A program made the position numbers and the translations under genes. A stretch of 64,000 bases of DNA. It comes from DATBGZ01 sp963803115. Its GTDB lineage: Bacteria > Actinomycetota > Actinomycetes > Mycobacteriales > Micromonosporaceae. The notes below the pieces were generated by a model. The model did not search any database. It was not told where the DNA came from and saw only the letters and a list, made by a program, of their open reading frames with translations. The stretch's first letter is position 1. Every line of letters begins with the position of its first letter. Of this stretch, positions 9,360 to 17,784 are shown piece by piece. The DNA lies in contig CAWDLN010000018.1 in assembly GCA_963803115.1 (NCBI GenBank), positions 372,001 through 436,000 on the forward strand, read 5' to 3'.

Positions 9360-9635
9360 TCAGCGGTTGCGCTTCGGGAGTGTCGAGACCCCCAGTGCGT
9401 AGTAGATGCTGCAGGCGCCGGTGAACGCTGTGGGCAGGAGCATGAGAGCCAACACCCCCAAAGGGATCGCGACGGCGGTGCTCACCGCCCCGGCGATCCA
9501 CAGGGCACCGATGAACAAAGGAAGCAGTACCCGCATCCCTCGGACCCATACCGCGAGGTTGCGGGTCGTGTTGGCCCGGATGAGCCAGCCGAGAATGCCG
9601 CGGGTGGGTTGCTGCTGTGATGGAAGGGTGGACAT
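9360..9635 (-). CDS. small membrane protein, DUF2892/YgaP-like
   Basis: A 91-residue protein starting MSTLPSQQQPTRG. Two hydrophobic segments (LLPLFIGALWIAGAVSTAVAI and GVLALMLLPTAF) are followed by TGACSIYYALGVSTL, resembling the end of the YgaP-type DUF2892 membrane domain (t-G-x-C-P-l-Y-x-l-l-G-i-s). It lies divergent from a TetR gene, with a perfect inverted repeat between them, so it is the likely target of that regulator. Function unknown; a membrane accessory to sulfur or thiol metabolism is possible for the family. Confidence 0.68.
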   Translation of the reverse strand: MSTLPSQQQPTRGILGWLIRANTTRNLAVWVRGMRVLLPLFIGALWIAGAVSTAVAIPLGVLALMLLPTAFTGACSIYYALGVSTLPKRNR

Positions 9636-9666
9636 TGGGGCTCCTCGCCTCGAGTTCTGTACCGCA

Positions 9667-9705
9667 CGTATCAGAACGCACTTGACGCTAACACGTTCTG
9701 ATACG
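9667..9705. promoter_or_regulatory. candidate TetR operator
   Basis: CGTATCAGAACG (9667-9678) and CGTTCTGATACG (9694-9705) form a perfect 12-bp inverted repeat separated by 15 bp. It lies centrally between the DUF2892 gene and the tetR gene. The placement fits an autoregulatory operator controlling both. Confidence 0.72.
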
Positions 9706-9741
9706 CTCGTAACAATTCTCGCGAGGGGCAGGTGTCCGCTC

Positions 9742-10359
9742 ATGGCGAACAGCACGTCACCCACCGGGGGGCGACCGCTGGGCTTCGAACCGGCTCAGGC
9801 GCTGGACCGTGTGGTCGAAACGTTCTGGGTCAACGGCTACGAAGCGACAACCACAGTGCTGCTCGAGGAGGCCACGGGCCTGTCCCGCTCTAGCCTGCTC
9901 AACACCTTTGGACCGAAGGAGCGGTTGCTACTCGCGGCGGTCGACCGCTATCAGTCGATGACGGACAACGGACTCCTCGACCCGATGCTCAACGGATCAC
10001 GCGGCCTCGCCGATCTCGACAGGTTCTTCGTCGACCTCGGCACCATGAAGGCGAGCGCGCCGGGGTCGAGCGGCTGTCTCATTGTCAACCTGGGCGCTCT
10101 CGGCGACCTGACGCCCGGGCTTCGGGAACGCGTCGACCGGTACCACGAGCGCCTCGAGGCGGCCATGTCGGCCGCACTAACACGAGCCGTGGACCGCGGC
10201 GAAGTGGACCGGAGGCAACACCCGACGCGGTTGAGAGTCATGGTGGGCATGGCGATAGCCGTCAACTGGATGGCCCGTGCGCAGGGCGCCGAAGCGGCCC
10301 GGACGTTGGTGACCGCAGCACGTCGCCAGATCTCCCAGTGGACCGCGGGCCGGCCGTGA
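9742..10359 (+). CDS. TetR-family transcriptional regulator
   Basis: A 205-residue protein starting MANSTSPTGGRPLGFEP. The DNA-binding domain at residues about 14-60 reads ALDRVVETFWVNGYEATTTV, LLEEATGLSRSSLLNTFGPKE: helix 1, then the G-Y-E-A-T turn, then a recognition helix with SRSSL-x-x-x-F. The effector domain includes SGCLIVNLGALGDLTP, as in the TetR subgroup with the conserved GCL motif. It is divergent from the DUF2892 membrane gene and shares with it the palindrome at 9667-9705. Intact. Confidence 0.88.
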   Translation: MANSTSPTGGRPLGFEPAQALDRVVETFWVNGYEATTTVLLEEATGLSRSSLLNTFGPKERLLLAAVDRYQSMTDNGLLDPMLNGSRGLADLDRFFVDLGTMKASAPGSSGCLIVNLGALGDLTPGLRERVDRYHERLEAAMSAALTRAVDRGEVDRRQHPTRLRVMVGMAIAVNWMARAQGAEAARTLVTAARRQISQWTAGRP

Positions 10360-10377
10360 CTGGCTTCGCGGCCGTCG

Positions 10378-11115
10378 TCACACGGTCCGTGCATCGACCT
10401 CGCCGGCGGTGAGGAAGGCGTCAGCACGGCGGAGCCGGAACTCGGCGGAGAGGCTCCTGAGGTTCTTGATGCGGTCGATGCGAAAGAACCGGACGTCGTC
10501 GCGAAGGCGGTCCCAGGTCAACGCATACCAGACGGGCACGTTGTAGTAGAGGTACTGCACTTCGACGTCGCGTTCGGTGGAGACGCCAAGCTGATCCTCG
10601 TAGGTGATTCGGATGAGCTGCTGGCGGATGAAGGCGTCCAGGAGCGGTCGGGTGATGTGGGGCAGTGGCGGATCGTAGGAGGCGAGTACCCGCTCCGACG
10701 CCGGTTCGCCGACAAGGACGCGGCGGCGCAGCGCCATGATTCGGCGGGCCTGAGCCGGGGCGAAGGCCGCGCTGACCTTGCGGGTGATTGACCGTAGGTC
10801 GTACAGGAGGAGCGGGGAGCCGATCTTTTCCGCGATCGTCAGACTCAGCAGGAGGCCCATGGCCTCTGACTCGTTGAGGTGGACCCGGCCCAGCGACCAC
10901 CCGCGTTCCAGGCGGAGCCCGCCTCCTCGGCCGCGGTCACCGTCGATCGGGGTGCCGAGGTCACGCAGGGTGGCGAGGTCCCGGTGCAGCGTTCGTACGC
11001 TCACACCCAGCTCGGCAGCGAGCTCCCCTGCGGTGGTGACGTCACGTTCGGCCAGCAGACCCTTGAGAGCATCGAGCCGCGTGACCCGGCTCTGTCCGGT
11101 CTGCGCTCCCGCCAT
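10378..11115 (-). CDS. HTH-WYL (YafY-type) transcriptional regulator
   Basis: A 245-residue protein (MAGAQTGQSRVTRLDALKGL). It has an N-terminal DeoR-like winged helix (ELAAELGVSVRTLHRDLATL, followed by the wing DGDRGRGGGLRLERGW) and a WYL ligand-sensing domain. In the latter, LYYNVPVWYALTWDRLRDDV and RFFRIDRIKNLRSL replace the canonical W-Y-L with W-Y-A. It is divergent from the small gene at 11182, and TGCCA-N5-TGGCA lies in the 66-bp gap. By analogy it probably represses its neighbour and itself. Confidence 0.85.
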   Translation of the reverse strand: MAGAQTGQSRVTRLDALKGLLAERDVTTAGELAAELGVSVRTLHRDLATLRDLGTPIDGDRGRGGGLRLERGWSLGRVHLNESEAMGLLLSLTIAEKIGSPLLLYDLRSITRKVSAAFAPAQARRIMALRRRVLVGEPASERVLASYDPPLPHITRPLLDAFIRQQLIRITYEDQLGVSTERDVEVQYLYYNVPVWYALTWDRLRDDVRFFRIDRIKNLRSLSAEFRLRRADAFLTAGEVDARTV

Positions 11116-11125
11116 CAATCAAATA

Positions 11126-11140
11126 TGCCAGATGATGGCA
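11126..11140. promoter_or_regulatory. candidate WYL-regulator operator
   Basis: TGCCA-GATGA-TGGCA, a 5-bp-arm inverted repeat within the short gap between the divergent WYL regulator and the small alpha/beta protein gene. Short arms, so only suggestive. Confidence 0.45.
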
Positions 11141-11181
11141 CATTCGGCCGTAGCGTGGGATGTGACCGAAGGAGGAGCGAG

Positions 11182-11457
11182 ATGCACATCGCGATTGCGC
11201 CCATACGTTTGAAGGCCACCGTCACCGAGGAGATGCTGCTGGCCGCGTCCGACGAGTTCGAGGCGCGCTTCGTCAAGACGCAGGACGGGATCGTCAAGCG
11301 GATCCTCGTCAAGGACGCCAACTCCGGCGACTACGCCGACATCGTGTTCTTCCGCGACCTGGAGGCGATGGACCGGGTCATCGAGGCCGAGCAGACCAGC
11401 GACGTCTGCGCGGCGTACTTCTCGATCATGCATGGCGACGACGACTACCGAAGCTAG
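11182..11457 (+). CDS. small protein, possibly dimeric alpha/beta-barrel (ABM-like)
   Basis: A 91-residue protein beginning MHIAIAPIRLKATVTEEMLL, with a good ribosome site (ggaggag) 8 bp upstream. The alternation of a first strand (HIAIAPIRL), helix (TEEMLLAASDEFEARFV), strand (DGIVKRILVKDANS), strand (YADIVFFRDLEAMDRVIEA) and final strand (CAAYFSIMHGD) resembles the ferredoxin-like fold of antibiotic-biosynthesis-monooxygenase or YCII proteins. No catalytic residue can be named. It is paired divergently with a WYL regulator that probably controls it. Confidence 0.7.
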   Translation: MHIAIAPIRLKATVTEEMLLAASDEFEARFVKTQDGIVKRILVKDANSGDYADIVFFRDLEAMDRVIEAEQTSDVCAAYFSIMHGDDDYRS

Positions 11458-11477
11458 GAAGTCGTGAAGACCTACGA

Positions 11478-12649
11478 ATGACCCGGCCGACGAGGCTTCC
11501 GCTGAAGGACCAGCTCTTCAACCGGGCCAAGGTCGCCGCGCTCGCCGCCGAGCTGGCATCCGTGCAGGCGGAGTTTCGCGCGGACGACTTTGTCCACGCG
11601 GTGGTGGCACGGTTTCCTGACCTGGCGCTCAAGGAACGTATCGCTTGGATCGCCGAGTGTCTGGCCAGGCACCTGCCCGGCGACTACCGGCCGGCGGTGG
11701 GCGTCATCCTTCGCTCGTTGCCCGCGCCAAGCGATCCGGCACGGTCGGACGGCGACTTCGGCGACTTCATCTACGCACCGTATGCCGAGTACGTCGCGCA
11801 ACGGGGCTGCACGTCCGATGACCTGAACTTTTCGCTGGCAGCGTTGCGCGGACTCACCATGCGCTTCTCCGCCGAGGACGCCATCCGAACATTCATCAAC
11901 AACTTCCCAAGGAAACACTGCGCACCCTCCTCGTCTGGGCCGACGACGAGCACTACCACGTCCGGAGGTTGTGCAGTGAGGGAACCCGACCGAGGCTGCC
12001 CTGGTCGCGCAGGCTCAACGTACCGACGACCGCAGCGATCCCGATCCTCGACAAGCTGTTCGTCGATCCCACCCGCTTCGTCACCCGGTCGGTGGCCAAT
12101 CACATCAACGACATCTCAAAGGCGGACCCAGACCTTGCGATCGACACATTGGCGCGATGGCGAGACTCGGCGCGACAGAGCCCAAGCGAGATGGCATTCA
12201 TCGTGCGGCACGCAACACGGAGTCTGATCAGGAACGGGCACCCGGGTGCCATGGAACTCCTCGGGGTTACCGCCCAGCCCAGACTCGACGTGCTGAACGT
12301 GAAGCTGCCGGGTCAGGTCTCGCTCGACACGGCATTCGAGTTCGCCTTCGACGTTCGCGTACACGAGGACGGCGACGCCATCGTCGACTACGTCATTCAC
12401 TTCTCGAACAAGGAGGGCAAGCTGAGCGGCCGGAAGATCTTCAAGCTCAAGCGGCTGTCGCTCGCCCGAGGCGAGCAGGTCACGCTCACCAAGCGACACC
12501 TCATGCGGAGTGATATGACAACTCGACAGATCTACCCAGGCAAACACGAACTGGAGATCCAGATCAACGGGAACTCGCACGGCAAGTGGCCATTCTCGAT
12601 CATCTCACCCCAAATGATTCGAATACGCCGGCAGAAACGAAGCCGGTGA
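11478..12649 (+). pseudogene. AlkC-like DNA alkylation repair protein, frameshifted
   Basis: The sequence begins MTRPTRLPLKDQLFNRAKVA and continues through HEAT-like helices (HAVVARFPDLALKERIAWIA). It reaches AIRTFINNFP, where one base is lost (about 11912), then resumes as ETLRTLLVWADDEHYHVRRL and the AlkC hallmark CSEGTRPRLPWSRRLNV. The C-terminal part (about residues 270-380) is the extra beta domain of actinobacterial AlkC (YVIHFSNKEGKLSGRKIFKL). AlkC glycosylases remove 3-methyladenine-type lesions. The end overlaps the convergent sigma gene by 50 bp, suggesting slight 3' alteration. Otherwise near full length. Confidence 0.8.
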
Positions 12650-13577
12650 TGGCGCTGATGTGCGCACCGTCCACAGTGAACACCTTGACCGCGAACGGGA
12701 CACGGCCCGGTGCGTACACGGCCAGGGCCGGTTGCCGGTTCGCAGCGGTGGGCACCAGTTCGAGCCCCCGTCCCCATGGCGTTGAGAACAGCTGCCGTAG
12801 GTAGGCGCCGATGTTGTCGCGGCCCTGATACCAGGACGGTGTGGGCGGCATGGCCATGTGCGCGTCGGCGCGTAGCAGGGCCACCAGGGCCTGGACCTCG
12901 CCGGCCTGCCAGGCCCGCATATACCGCTGGAGCAGCTCGGCCGGGTCACCCGTGGGCCGGTGCAGCGCTTCGTGGGGCAGCCCGGCGTCGAGCAGGGCAC
13001 GGGCGCGCTGCAGAGCGCTGTTCACCGCCGCCGGGGACGTGTCGAGCAGGCTCGCGGTCTCGGCGGCGCTGTAGCCGATGACTTCGCGCAGGATGAGCAC
13101 GGCGCGTTGGCGGGCCGGCAGGTGCTGGATGGCGGCGACGAACGCGAGCTCGACGTGCTCGCGCGCAATGACCACTGTGGACGGATCCGCCGCGTCCTCG
13201 GCCAGGTCCAGGAGCGTATCGGGGATCGGTTGAAGCCATGGTGTGTCGAGGTCGTCCGGCGCGGGCGCAGTGGTCGGATCGGCCGGTCCGGTCAAGGCGG
13301 TGGGCAGGATCCGCCGGGCCCGTCGGTCCAGCGCGTCCAGGCACACATTGGTGGCGATCCGGTACAGCCACGCCCGCATCGACGAGCGACCTTCGAACGT
13401 GTCGAGGCGCCGCCAGGCCTTCAGCAGCGTGTCCTGTACGGCGTCCTCAGCATCCTCGAGACCGCCGAGCATCCGGTAGCAGTGCACGAGCAGTTCACGG
13501 CGGTGCGACTGGACGACCTGCTCGATGGCGGCGTCGCCGTGAGCGTCACCGGCGGATCGGTCGGTGGTGGTCGTCAC
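12600..13577 (-). CDS. ECF sigma factor with SnoaL-like C-terminal domain (SigG-like)
   Basis: A 325-residue protein. Region 2 reads RELLVHCYRMLGGLEDAEDA, QDTLLKAWRRLDTF and MRAWLYRIATNVCLDALDRR. Region 4 reads LPARQRAVLILREVIGYSAA and ETASLLDTSPAAVNSALQRA. A C-terminal NTF2/SnoaL-like domain follows (LLQRYMRAWQAGEVQALVAL, PPTPSWYQGRDNIGAYL). This layout matches the SigG/SigJ-type ECF sigmas of mycobacteria and relatives, where the SnoaL domain modulates activity. It is divergent from an SRPBCC gene (93-bp gap) and convergent and overlapping with the alkC-like gene. A link to DNA-damage repair is plausible from context but is inference. Confidence 0.88.
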   Translation of the reverse strand: MTTTTDRSAGDAHGDAAIEQVVQSHRRELLVHCYRMLGGLEDAEDAVQDTLLKAWRRLDTFEGRSSMRAWLYRIATNVCLDALDRRARRILPTALTGPADPTTAPAPDDLDTPWLQPIPDTLLDLAEDAADPSTVVIAREHVELAFVAAIQHLPARQRAVLILREVIGYSAAETASLLDTSPAAVNSALQRARALLDAGLPHEALHRPTGDPAELLQRYMRAWQAGEVQALVALLRADAHMAMPPTPSWYQGRDNIGAYLRQLFSTPWGRGLELVPTAANRQPALAVYAPGRVPFAVKVFTVDGAHISAITGFVSAGVFESFGVR

Positions 13578-13670
13578 CGCTCCAGGCTAGATCCCTCGGC
13601 CGCCGCGATGAATCGGCACCCGTCGTGCCGTCACAACGGGTAAGAGGCACTTCACCGAAGGGACCCACCG

Positions 13671-14105
13671 ATGCCCACCATCCGTCACACTGTGACCGTC
13701 AACGCCGCGCCGGACGAGGTATGGGCCGTACTGTCCGACATGCCCGCCACCCGGCAATGGCTACCGGGGGTCGTCGCGGCGCGCGTGGACGGCGACCTGC
13801 GGGTGTGCACGATGGCCGATGGCCAGGAGGTGCACGAACGCATCAGCGACGTGTCGGACGACGCACGCAGTTTCCGGTTCGACCACATCCGGGTACCGCT
13901 GCCGGTCCGCGAATCGGGCGGCACGTTCACGGTCACCGGCGGCACCGCAGCCGGAACCAGCGACGTGGTCCTGGAAACCATCTTCGAACCGCTCGACCCG
14001 AGCAGCGCCGAGCAGCTCACGGCTGGCGTGCAGGGCGCTTTCCAACAGTCGCTGGACTCGCTCCGTGTGTACGTCGAGGAGAAGGTCGCCTGGGACGCGC
14101 GCTGA
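13671..14105 (+). CDS. SRPBCC-family protein
   Basis: A 144-residue protein starting MPTIRHTVTVNAAPDEVWAV, a typical SRPBCC opening in which the polar loop after beta-1 leads into helix 1 (LSDMPATRQWLPGV). Further strands are GDLRVCTMADGQEVHERISD and SFRFDHIRVPLPVRESGG, and the long C-terminal helix is LTAGVQGAFQQSLDSLRVYV. It closely parallels the SRPBCC gene at 28963-29373 (both have V-D-G-D-L-R-x-x-x-M-x-D-G-x-x-x-x-E and a similar ending), so these two are paralogues. It is divergent from the SigG-like sigma gene, which probably controls it. Ligand unknown. Confidence 0.85.
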   Translation: MPTIRHTVTVNAAPDEVWAVLSDMPATRQWLPGVVAARVDGDLRVCTMADGQEVHERISDVSDDARSFRFDHIRVPLPVRESGGTFTVTGGTAAGTSDVVLETIFEPLDPSSAEQLTAGVQGAFQQSLDSLRVYVEEKVAWDAR

Positions 14106-14119
14106 CCCCAACCCGAGCT

Positions 14120-15169
14120 TTACGTCGCGTTCTCTACCAGCCACCCGTGGACCGCGCCGAACGGAGCCAGCCGGTCGGCGCACCAGGTGACGAGTTTGGC
14201 CGAGGTGACCGCCGACGGTCGCGGGAAGCGGCGTACGACCTGAATCCCATCCCGTACCGCGAAACGCGCCGCCGGGCTGGCGGGATCGAAGCCGGCCGGG
14301 ACACGGAAGCGGCTGGGCTCGCTGAGTTCGGCGCCCGCCCGCAGCAGACCCGTGACCTGAGCGTCCAAAGCCGCGAGCGAGGTCGGGTCGCGCAGCGCGC
14401 GGCGGTAACGGTCCAACGCGGCTCCGGCAACTCCGAAGATGCCGCAGCCAAGATGGATCTCGGCCGGCGTGATGCGAAGCAGCAGCGACGGGTCCGTGCG
14501 GGGACCGTGCGGCCCCTGCCAGAACGAGAAGTCGAGGTGCGCCTTGTACGGCGGCTTGTCCTTGGCGAAGCGCAGATCGTTGGCGATCCGGAACAGGCTT
14601 CCACCGACCCGCGGCTCGGCCTTGAGTTCGCCGGATATCCGCTTGCGCAGCGTCTCGCCGAGGGCGACAACCAGGGCCTTGGACGGATCGAGGAGGTCAC
14701 GTCGGTAGACCTCGCGGTGGGCGTCGAAGAACCGCTTGGAGTTGTCCCGTTCCAGCCCGGCGAGAAACTCGAGTCCGTCCTGGCCGAAGCCGGTAAAGCC
14801 GGCGGTGCTGGACTGTCCACTGTGGTCGGCCATACCGGTACCGCGGGCGTGGGTCTGGGCCTCGGCGAGCAGAGCACGCCAGCGTCGTCGGTCCGGCCGT
14901 GGCAGGGCGACCCATTCGCGGAAGACCCGCCCGGCGGGTGCGAACGGTTCACCGTCCCCGTCGGCGACGACCCGCTGGACGCGGTCCGGTGGGAGCTTCA
15001 CCAGCAGGGCACCGGTACGGCGGTCGAGGGAGGCGAAGAACCGGCCATCGAGGCGCACGCAGGGCAGGCCCATCATCGTCGACCGCTGCACGGCCGGATC
15101 GGCGAACAACGGCTCGACCAGGTCCCAGAACAGCTCCTCGCCGTTCACCGTCGGCGCTGCCCGGCTCAT
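14120..15169 (-). CDS. fusion of YjbR/MmcQ-like domain and DUF2461 protein
   Basis: A 349-residue protein. Residues 1-105 resemble MmcQ/YjbR proteins (STMMGLPCVRLDGRFFASLD, LLVKLPPDRVQRVVADGDGE, FREWVALPRPDRRRWRALLA). From about residue 112, starting at an internal Met (MADHSGQSSTAGFTGFG), comes a complete DUF2461 domain (FLAGLERDNSKRFFDAHREV; FRIANDLRFAKDKPPYKAHL; ARFAVRDGIQVVRRFP). Both parts are normally separate short proteins, so this is either a real fusion or two adjacent genes joined by loss of a stop. It shares a 4-bp overlap with the upstream VOC gene. Function unknown for both families. Confidence 0.8.
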   Translation of the reverse strand: MSRAAPTVNGEELFWDLVEPLFADPAVQRSTMMGLPCVRLDGRFFASLDRRTGALLVKLPPDRVQRVVADGDGEPFAPAGRVFREWVALPRPDRRRWRALLAEAQTHARGTGMADHSGQSSTAGFTGFGQDGLEFLAGLERDNSKRFFDAHREVYRRDLLDPSKALVVALGETLRKRISGELKAEPRVGGSLFRIANDLRFAKDKPPYKAHLDFSFWQGPHGPRTDPSLLLRITPAEIHLGCGIFGVAGAALDRYRRALRDPTSLAALDAQVTGLLRAGAELSEPSRFRVPAGFDPASPAARFAVRDGIQVVRRFPRPSAVTSAKLVTWCADRLAPFGAVHGWLVENAT

Positions 15170-15507
15170 ACGGCCGCCGGAGCGAACAATGCCACCACCG
15201 CACCGCAGGGATCAGCCACGAACACCGATGTGCCGGCCGGACCGGAGGTCTTGTCCCGTACGACGGTGCCGCCCAGCGCCTTCGCCTGCTTGGTCGCCGA
15301 GTCCAGATCGTCCACGACGACGTAGGGCACCCAGCGGCCGGCGTCGCCGGACGCGATTCCCGCCCACGGCTGTTCGGCGTCGGTCATCCAGCCCACGTAG
15401 TCGCCCATTCCGGGGCCGATGGACCACCCGAACAGGTCGGCATAGAAGGTCCGCACGTCCTCCCCATGGGCGGTGGTGAGGTCAAACCAGACAAACGGCG
15501 CAGGCAC
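15166..15507 (-). CDS. VOC/glyoxalase-family protein
   Basis: A 113-residue single VOC domain: FVWFDLTTAHGEDVRTFYAD, LFGWSIGPGMGDYVGW, VPYVVVDDLDSATKQAKALG, GTVVRDKTSGPAGTSVFVAD, PCGAVVALFAPAAV. The first-strand acidic metal ligand is present as D and the last as the P-x-G-A-V-V-A-L strand, where the usual glutamate is absent. A binding rather than metal-enzyme role is therefore possible. The stop overlaps the start of the YjbR-DUF2461 gene (ATGA-type overlap), so they are translationally coupled. Confidence 0.83.
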   Translation of the reverse strand: MPAPFVWFDLTTAHGEDVRTFYADLFGWSIGPGMGDYVGWMTDAEQPWAGIASGDAGRWVPYVVVDDLDSATKQAKALGGTVVRDKTSGPAGTSVFVADPCGAVVALFAPAAV

Positions 15508-15569
15508 GAGCGTCTCCTTCGGTTCGTGGACGGGCTCCTACCTGTGTCTGATCCCGTCGCGCACCCCTG

Positions 15570-15791
15570 CTGCGCCCGTCGGACACCGAGACCCACTGCC
15601 CGTACAAGGGCACCGCCACGTACTGGAGCGTCGTGGCCGGCGACACTGAGCACCCGGACCTGGTTTGGTGTTATCGCACCCCGCTGCCGGAGAGCCAAAA
15701 GATCGCCGGCATGGCCTGCTTCTACAACGAACGGGTCGACTTGAACCTCGACGGGGACAAGCAAGACCGACCACGCACGCCGTTCAGCTAG
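15570..15791 (+). pseudogene. DUF427 protein, C-terminal fragment
   Basis: The open frame ending at TAG 15789-15791 reads LLRPSDTETHCPYKGTATYW, then SVVAGDTEHPDLVWCYRTPL, PESQKIAGMACFYNERVDL and PRTPFS. This is the conserved second half of DUF427 proteins (C-P-Y-K-G-x-A-x-Y-W; I-A-G-x-x-x-F-Y-N-E-R-V-D). No start codon or N-terminal half is present upstream, where the divergent VOC promoter region begins. A decayed remnant. Confidence 0.7.
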
Positions 15792-15990
15792 AGGCGGCTC
15801 GCCGCGGCTCCACGCGCGGTTTCGGTCAACCCGCCGACCGACCAGCCGCCACCTGCGCGGCCTGCTGGCCCACGGCGAGCAGCGCGTTGAGGTGGTGATC
15901 GCGACGGGCTCCGACGGTCGGCGTTGCTCGGCCATGGCGCTAACGAGCGAGCGAGTCGCGTCCGGGCCCCATTCGGGAGAGGATCAGCGC

Positions 15991-16671
15991 ATGGCCGAAC
16001 AACCTGTGCAGGTGGTGGCGTTTGACGTCAACGAGACCCTGTTCTCTCTTGACGGCCTCTGCCCGGCGTTTGCGTCTGTTGGCCTGGACCCGGCGTCGGT
16101 GCCGTTGTGGTTCGCCCGGCTGCTGCGCGACGGTTTCGCTTTGACCGCGATGGGTGATTACCGGCCGTTCGGGACCGTAGCTGGGCAAACGCTGCGTGCG
16201 CTTGACCCGGTCGCCATCGATGATGCGGCGATCGACACTGTCCTTGGCGCTTTCCGGCAGCTGGATCCGCACCCCGACGTGGAGCCAGCCCTGCGCATGC
16301 TGCACGACACACGTACGCCCGCGGTGACGTTGACCAATGGCAGCGCTGATCTGGTCGGCGTGCTACTGTCCCGCGCCGGGCTCGACCGCTACATTCAGCG
16401 CAACCTATCCGTGGACCATGTGCGCCGGTGGAAGCCCGCACCCGAGCCATACCTGTGGGCGGTCACGGAGTTAAGCGCCGAGCCGGGCCAGGTCGCCCTC
16501 GTGGCCTCGCACCCGTGGGATTGCGCCGGCGCCAAGGCCGCGGGCCTGACCTCCGGCTGGGTCGACCGCGCCGGCACCGCCTGGCCCACGATGTTTGCCC
16601 TGCCCGATGTGACCGGCCGCGACCTGTCCGCCGTCGTTGCCGGTCTGCTACACGCCGATTCACCACAGTGA
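15991..16671 (+). CDS. haloacid dehalogenase, type II (HAD superfamily)
   Basis: A 226-residue protein starting MAEQPVQVVAFDVNETLFSL. The nucleophile Asp is in FDVNETLF (motif I). Other type II features are LLRDGFALTAMGDYRPF, the motif II segment VTLTNGSADLVGVLL, the lysine of motif III in RWKPAPEPYLWAV, and the motif IV region VALVASHPWDCAGAKAAGL. It is predicted to hydrolyse 2-haloacids to 2-hydroxyacids in the cytosol, though many HADs of this class have other small substrates. The ATG follows GGGAGAGG by 9 bp. No neighbour suggests a pathway. Confidence 0.87.
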   Translation: MAEQPVQVVAFDVNETLFSLDGLCPAFASVGLDPASVPLWFARLLRDGFALTAMGDYRPFGTVAGQTLRALDPVAIDDAAIDTVLGAFRQLDPHPDVEPALRMLHDTRTPAVTLTNGSADLVGVLLSRAGLDRYIQRNLSVDHVRRWKPAPEPYLWAVTELSAEPGQVALVASHPWDCAGAKAAGLTSGWVDRAGTAWPTMFALPDVTGRDLSAVVAGLLHADSPQ

Positions 16672-17038
16672 CGGCGGTATACACCCGTGTCGGTCCCGGC
16701 GCACACCGCGGCGACCGGCCTCCGCACCGCGCAACTAAACCGGCGGCCCGGGGTCTCGGAGCACCGGCAGTCTTAACGAGATCCCGGACCTGTCGGGCGG
16801 GGATTCGCGGAACCGTGCCCACCCCTGACCACTGGGAACCATCGCGGTCCGAAGGGCCGCCGCAACGGGCGCTAGCCGGACTGGCGGAAGAACCGATCGC
16901 TGGCATCATCGAGCGGTTAGCTCAACCCGATGCGCAGCTCGTCGAGGGTTTACCTCAGCGGTGGCGTCGAATCGTGCCGCAACGCCGATGGTTTTGACCA
17001 CGCGCGCGCCGACCCGAAATCATGCGCACAGCACCAGG
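16672..17038. other. island spacer without recognisable gene
   Basis: Both strands were read. Open frames exist, as expected at this GC content, but none gives a recognisable protein or starts with a convincing ribosome site. It separates the dehalogenase from the degraded MmyB/SRPBCC pair. Confidence 0.55.
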
Positions 17039-17353
17039 TCAGGAGATGGAGCGGTCGGGGCGGGTGACACCGGCCAGCGCTGCCTCGGCCAAACGCGACC
17101 AGCTCGCCCAGATGTTCGTCGAACGGCGCCAGATCCCGCTGGCGGCGTAAACGTGGTTGCGTTCGCGCAGCGGAACCTGCAACGCCTCGCCCAGCCGTAA
17201 CACCATCTGCCGGCTGGGCCGCGATCGCCCGGTCTCCAAAAAGGACAGATGTCGGGGCGTGGAACCCACTCTCGCCTCCAACGCCAGCTGGCTCACACCT
17301 CTGGCGTTTCGCCACTGCCGCAGCCGTGCCCCGAACGGCTGTTTTGGCGATGA
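17039..17353 (-). pseudogene. MmyB-type regulator, HTH part only
   Basis: Leftward reading gives FGARLRQWRNARGVSQLALE, TPRHLSFLETGRSRPS and RLGEALQVPLRERNHVYAASG, the complete XRE domain of an MmyB-family regulator. The ligand-binding domain that should follow is missing; the frame ends about 32 residues later at 17039. It faces the truncated SRPBCC gene at 17450. The gene-pair type is the same as at 8244-9296, but here the pair keeps its centre and has lost both 3' ends. Sequence differences show it is a paralogue of that pair, not a copy. Confidence 0.72.
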
Positions 17354-17449
17354 ACGACGTGCACGATCGGCAGTATGGCAGTCGGCATCCGCGGCCCCAT
17401 TCCCTATCGGGGAATCGACCCGCGACCCATCGGCAGACACGCTGGCAGC

Positions 17450-17743
17450 ATGAGCGCACTGACATCCGCCATCGTCATCGATGCCCCAGACGACCGGGTG
17501 TGGCAGGTGATCGCGCACCAGTTCGACCGCATCGGCGACTGGGCAACCGCCATCCCCGCCTCGGCGGCGGTTGCCGTCGTGCCGTCGCCGGTAGAGGCGC
17601 CGGTAGCGGGCCGGGTCTGCCACACCGGCGTGCGCATGGTGCCCACCGTCACCGAAACTGTCGTCGCGTACGGCGTGATCGGACGAGATCCGGTGTGGGC
17701 CGCTGTCCGACCGTGTACGACCCATGTGGAAACGCCGCGTTAG
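17450..17743 (+). pseudogene. SRPBCC protein, N-terminal part only
   Basis: It begins MSALTSAIVIDAPDDRVWQV with helix IAHQFDRIGDWATAIPASAA and strand GRVCHTGVRMVPTVTETVVA. Similarity stops at about residue 71, where the family continues Y-D-x-x-x-R-x-L-T-Y-E-A. The last 27 residues look like out-of-frame sequence. It is divergent from the MmyB HTH remnant. Its lost half is the same part of the fold that survives at 8244-8549. Confidence 0.7.
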
Positions 17744-17784
17744 ACGCAGCGAGTGCCGATCAGGTGTGGGCGAGGTTGAGCCGA

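Noticed and set aside
13238..15325. 695-codon open frame on the plus strand
   Set aside because: It runs antisense to the sigma factor, YjbR-DUF2461 and VOC genes, is Arg-rich and matches no family; a GC-driven shadow frame.
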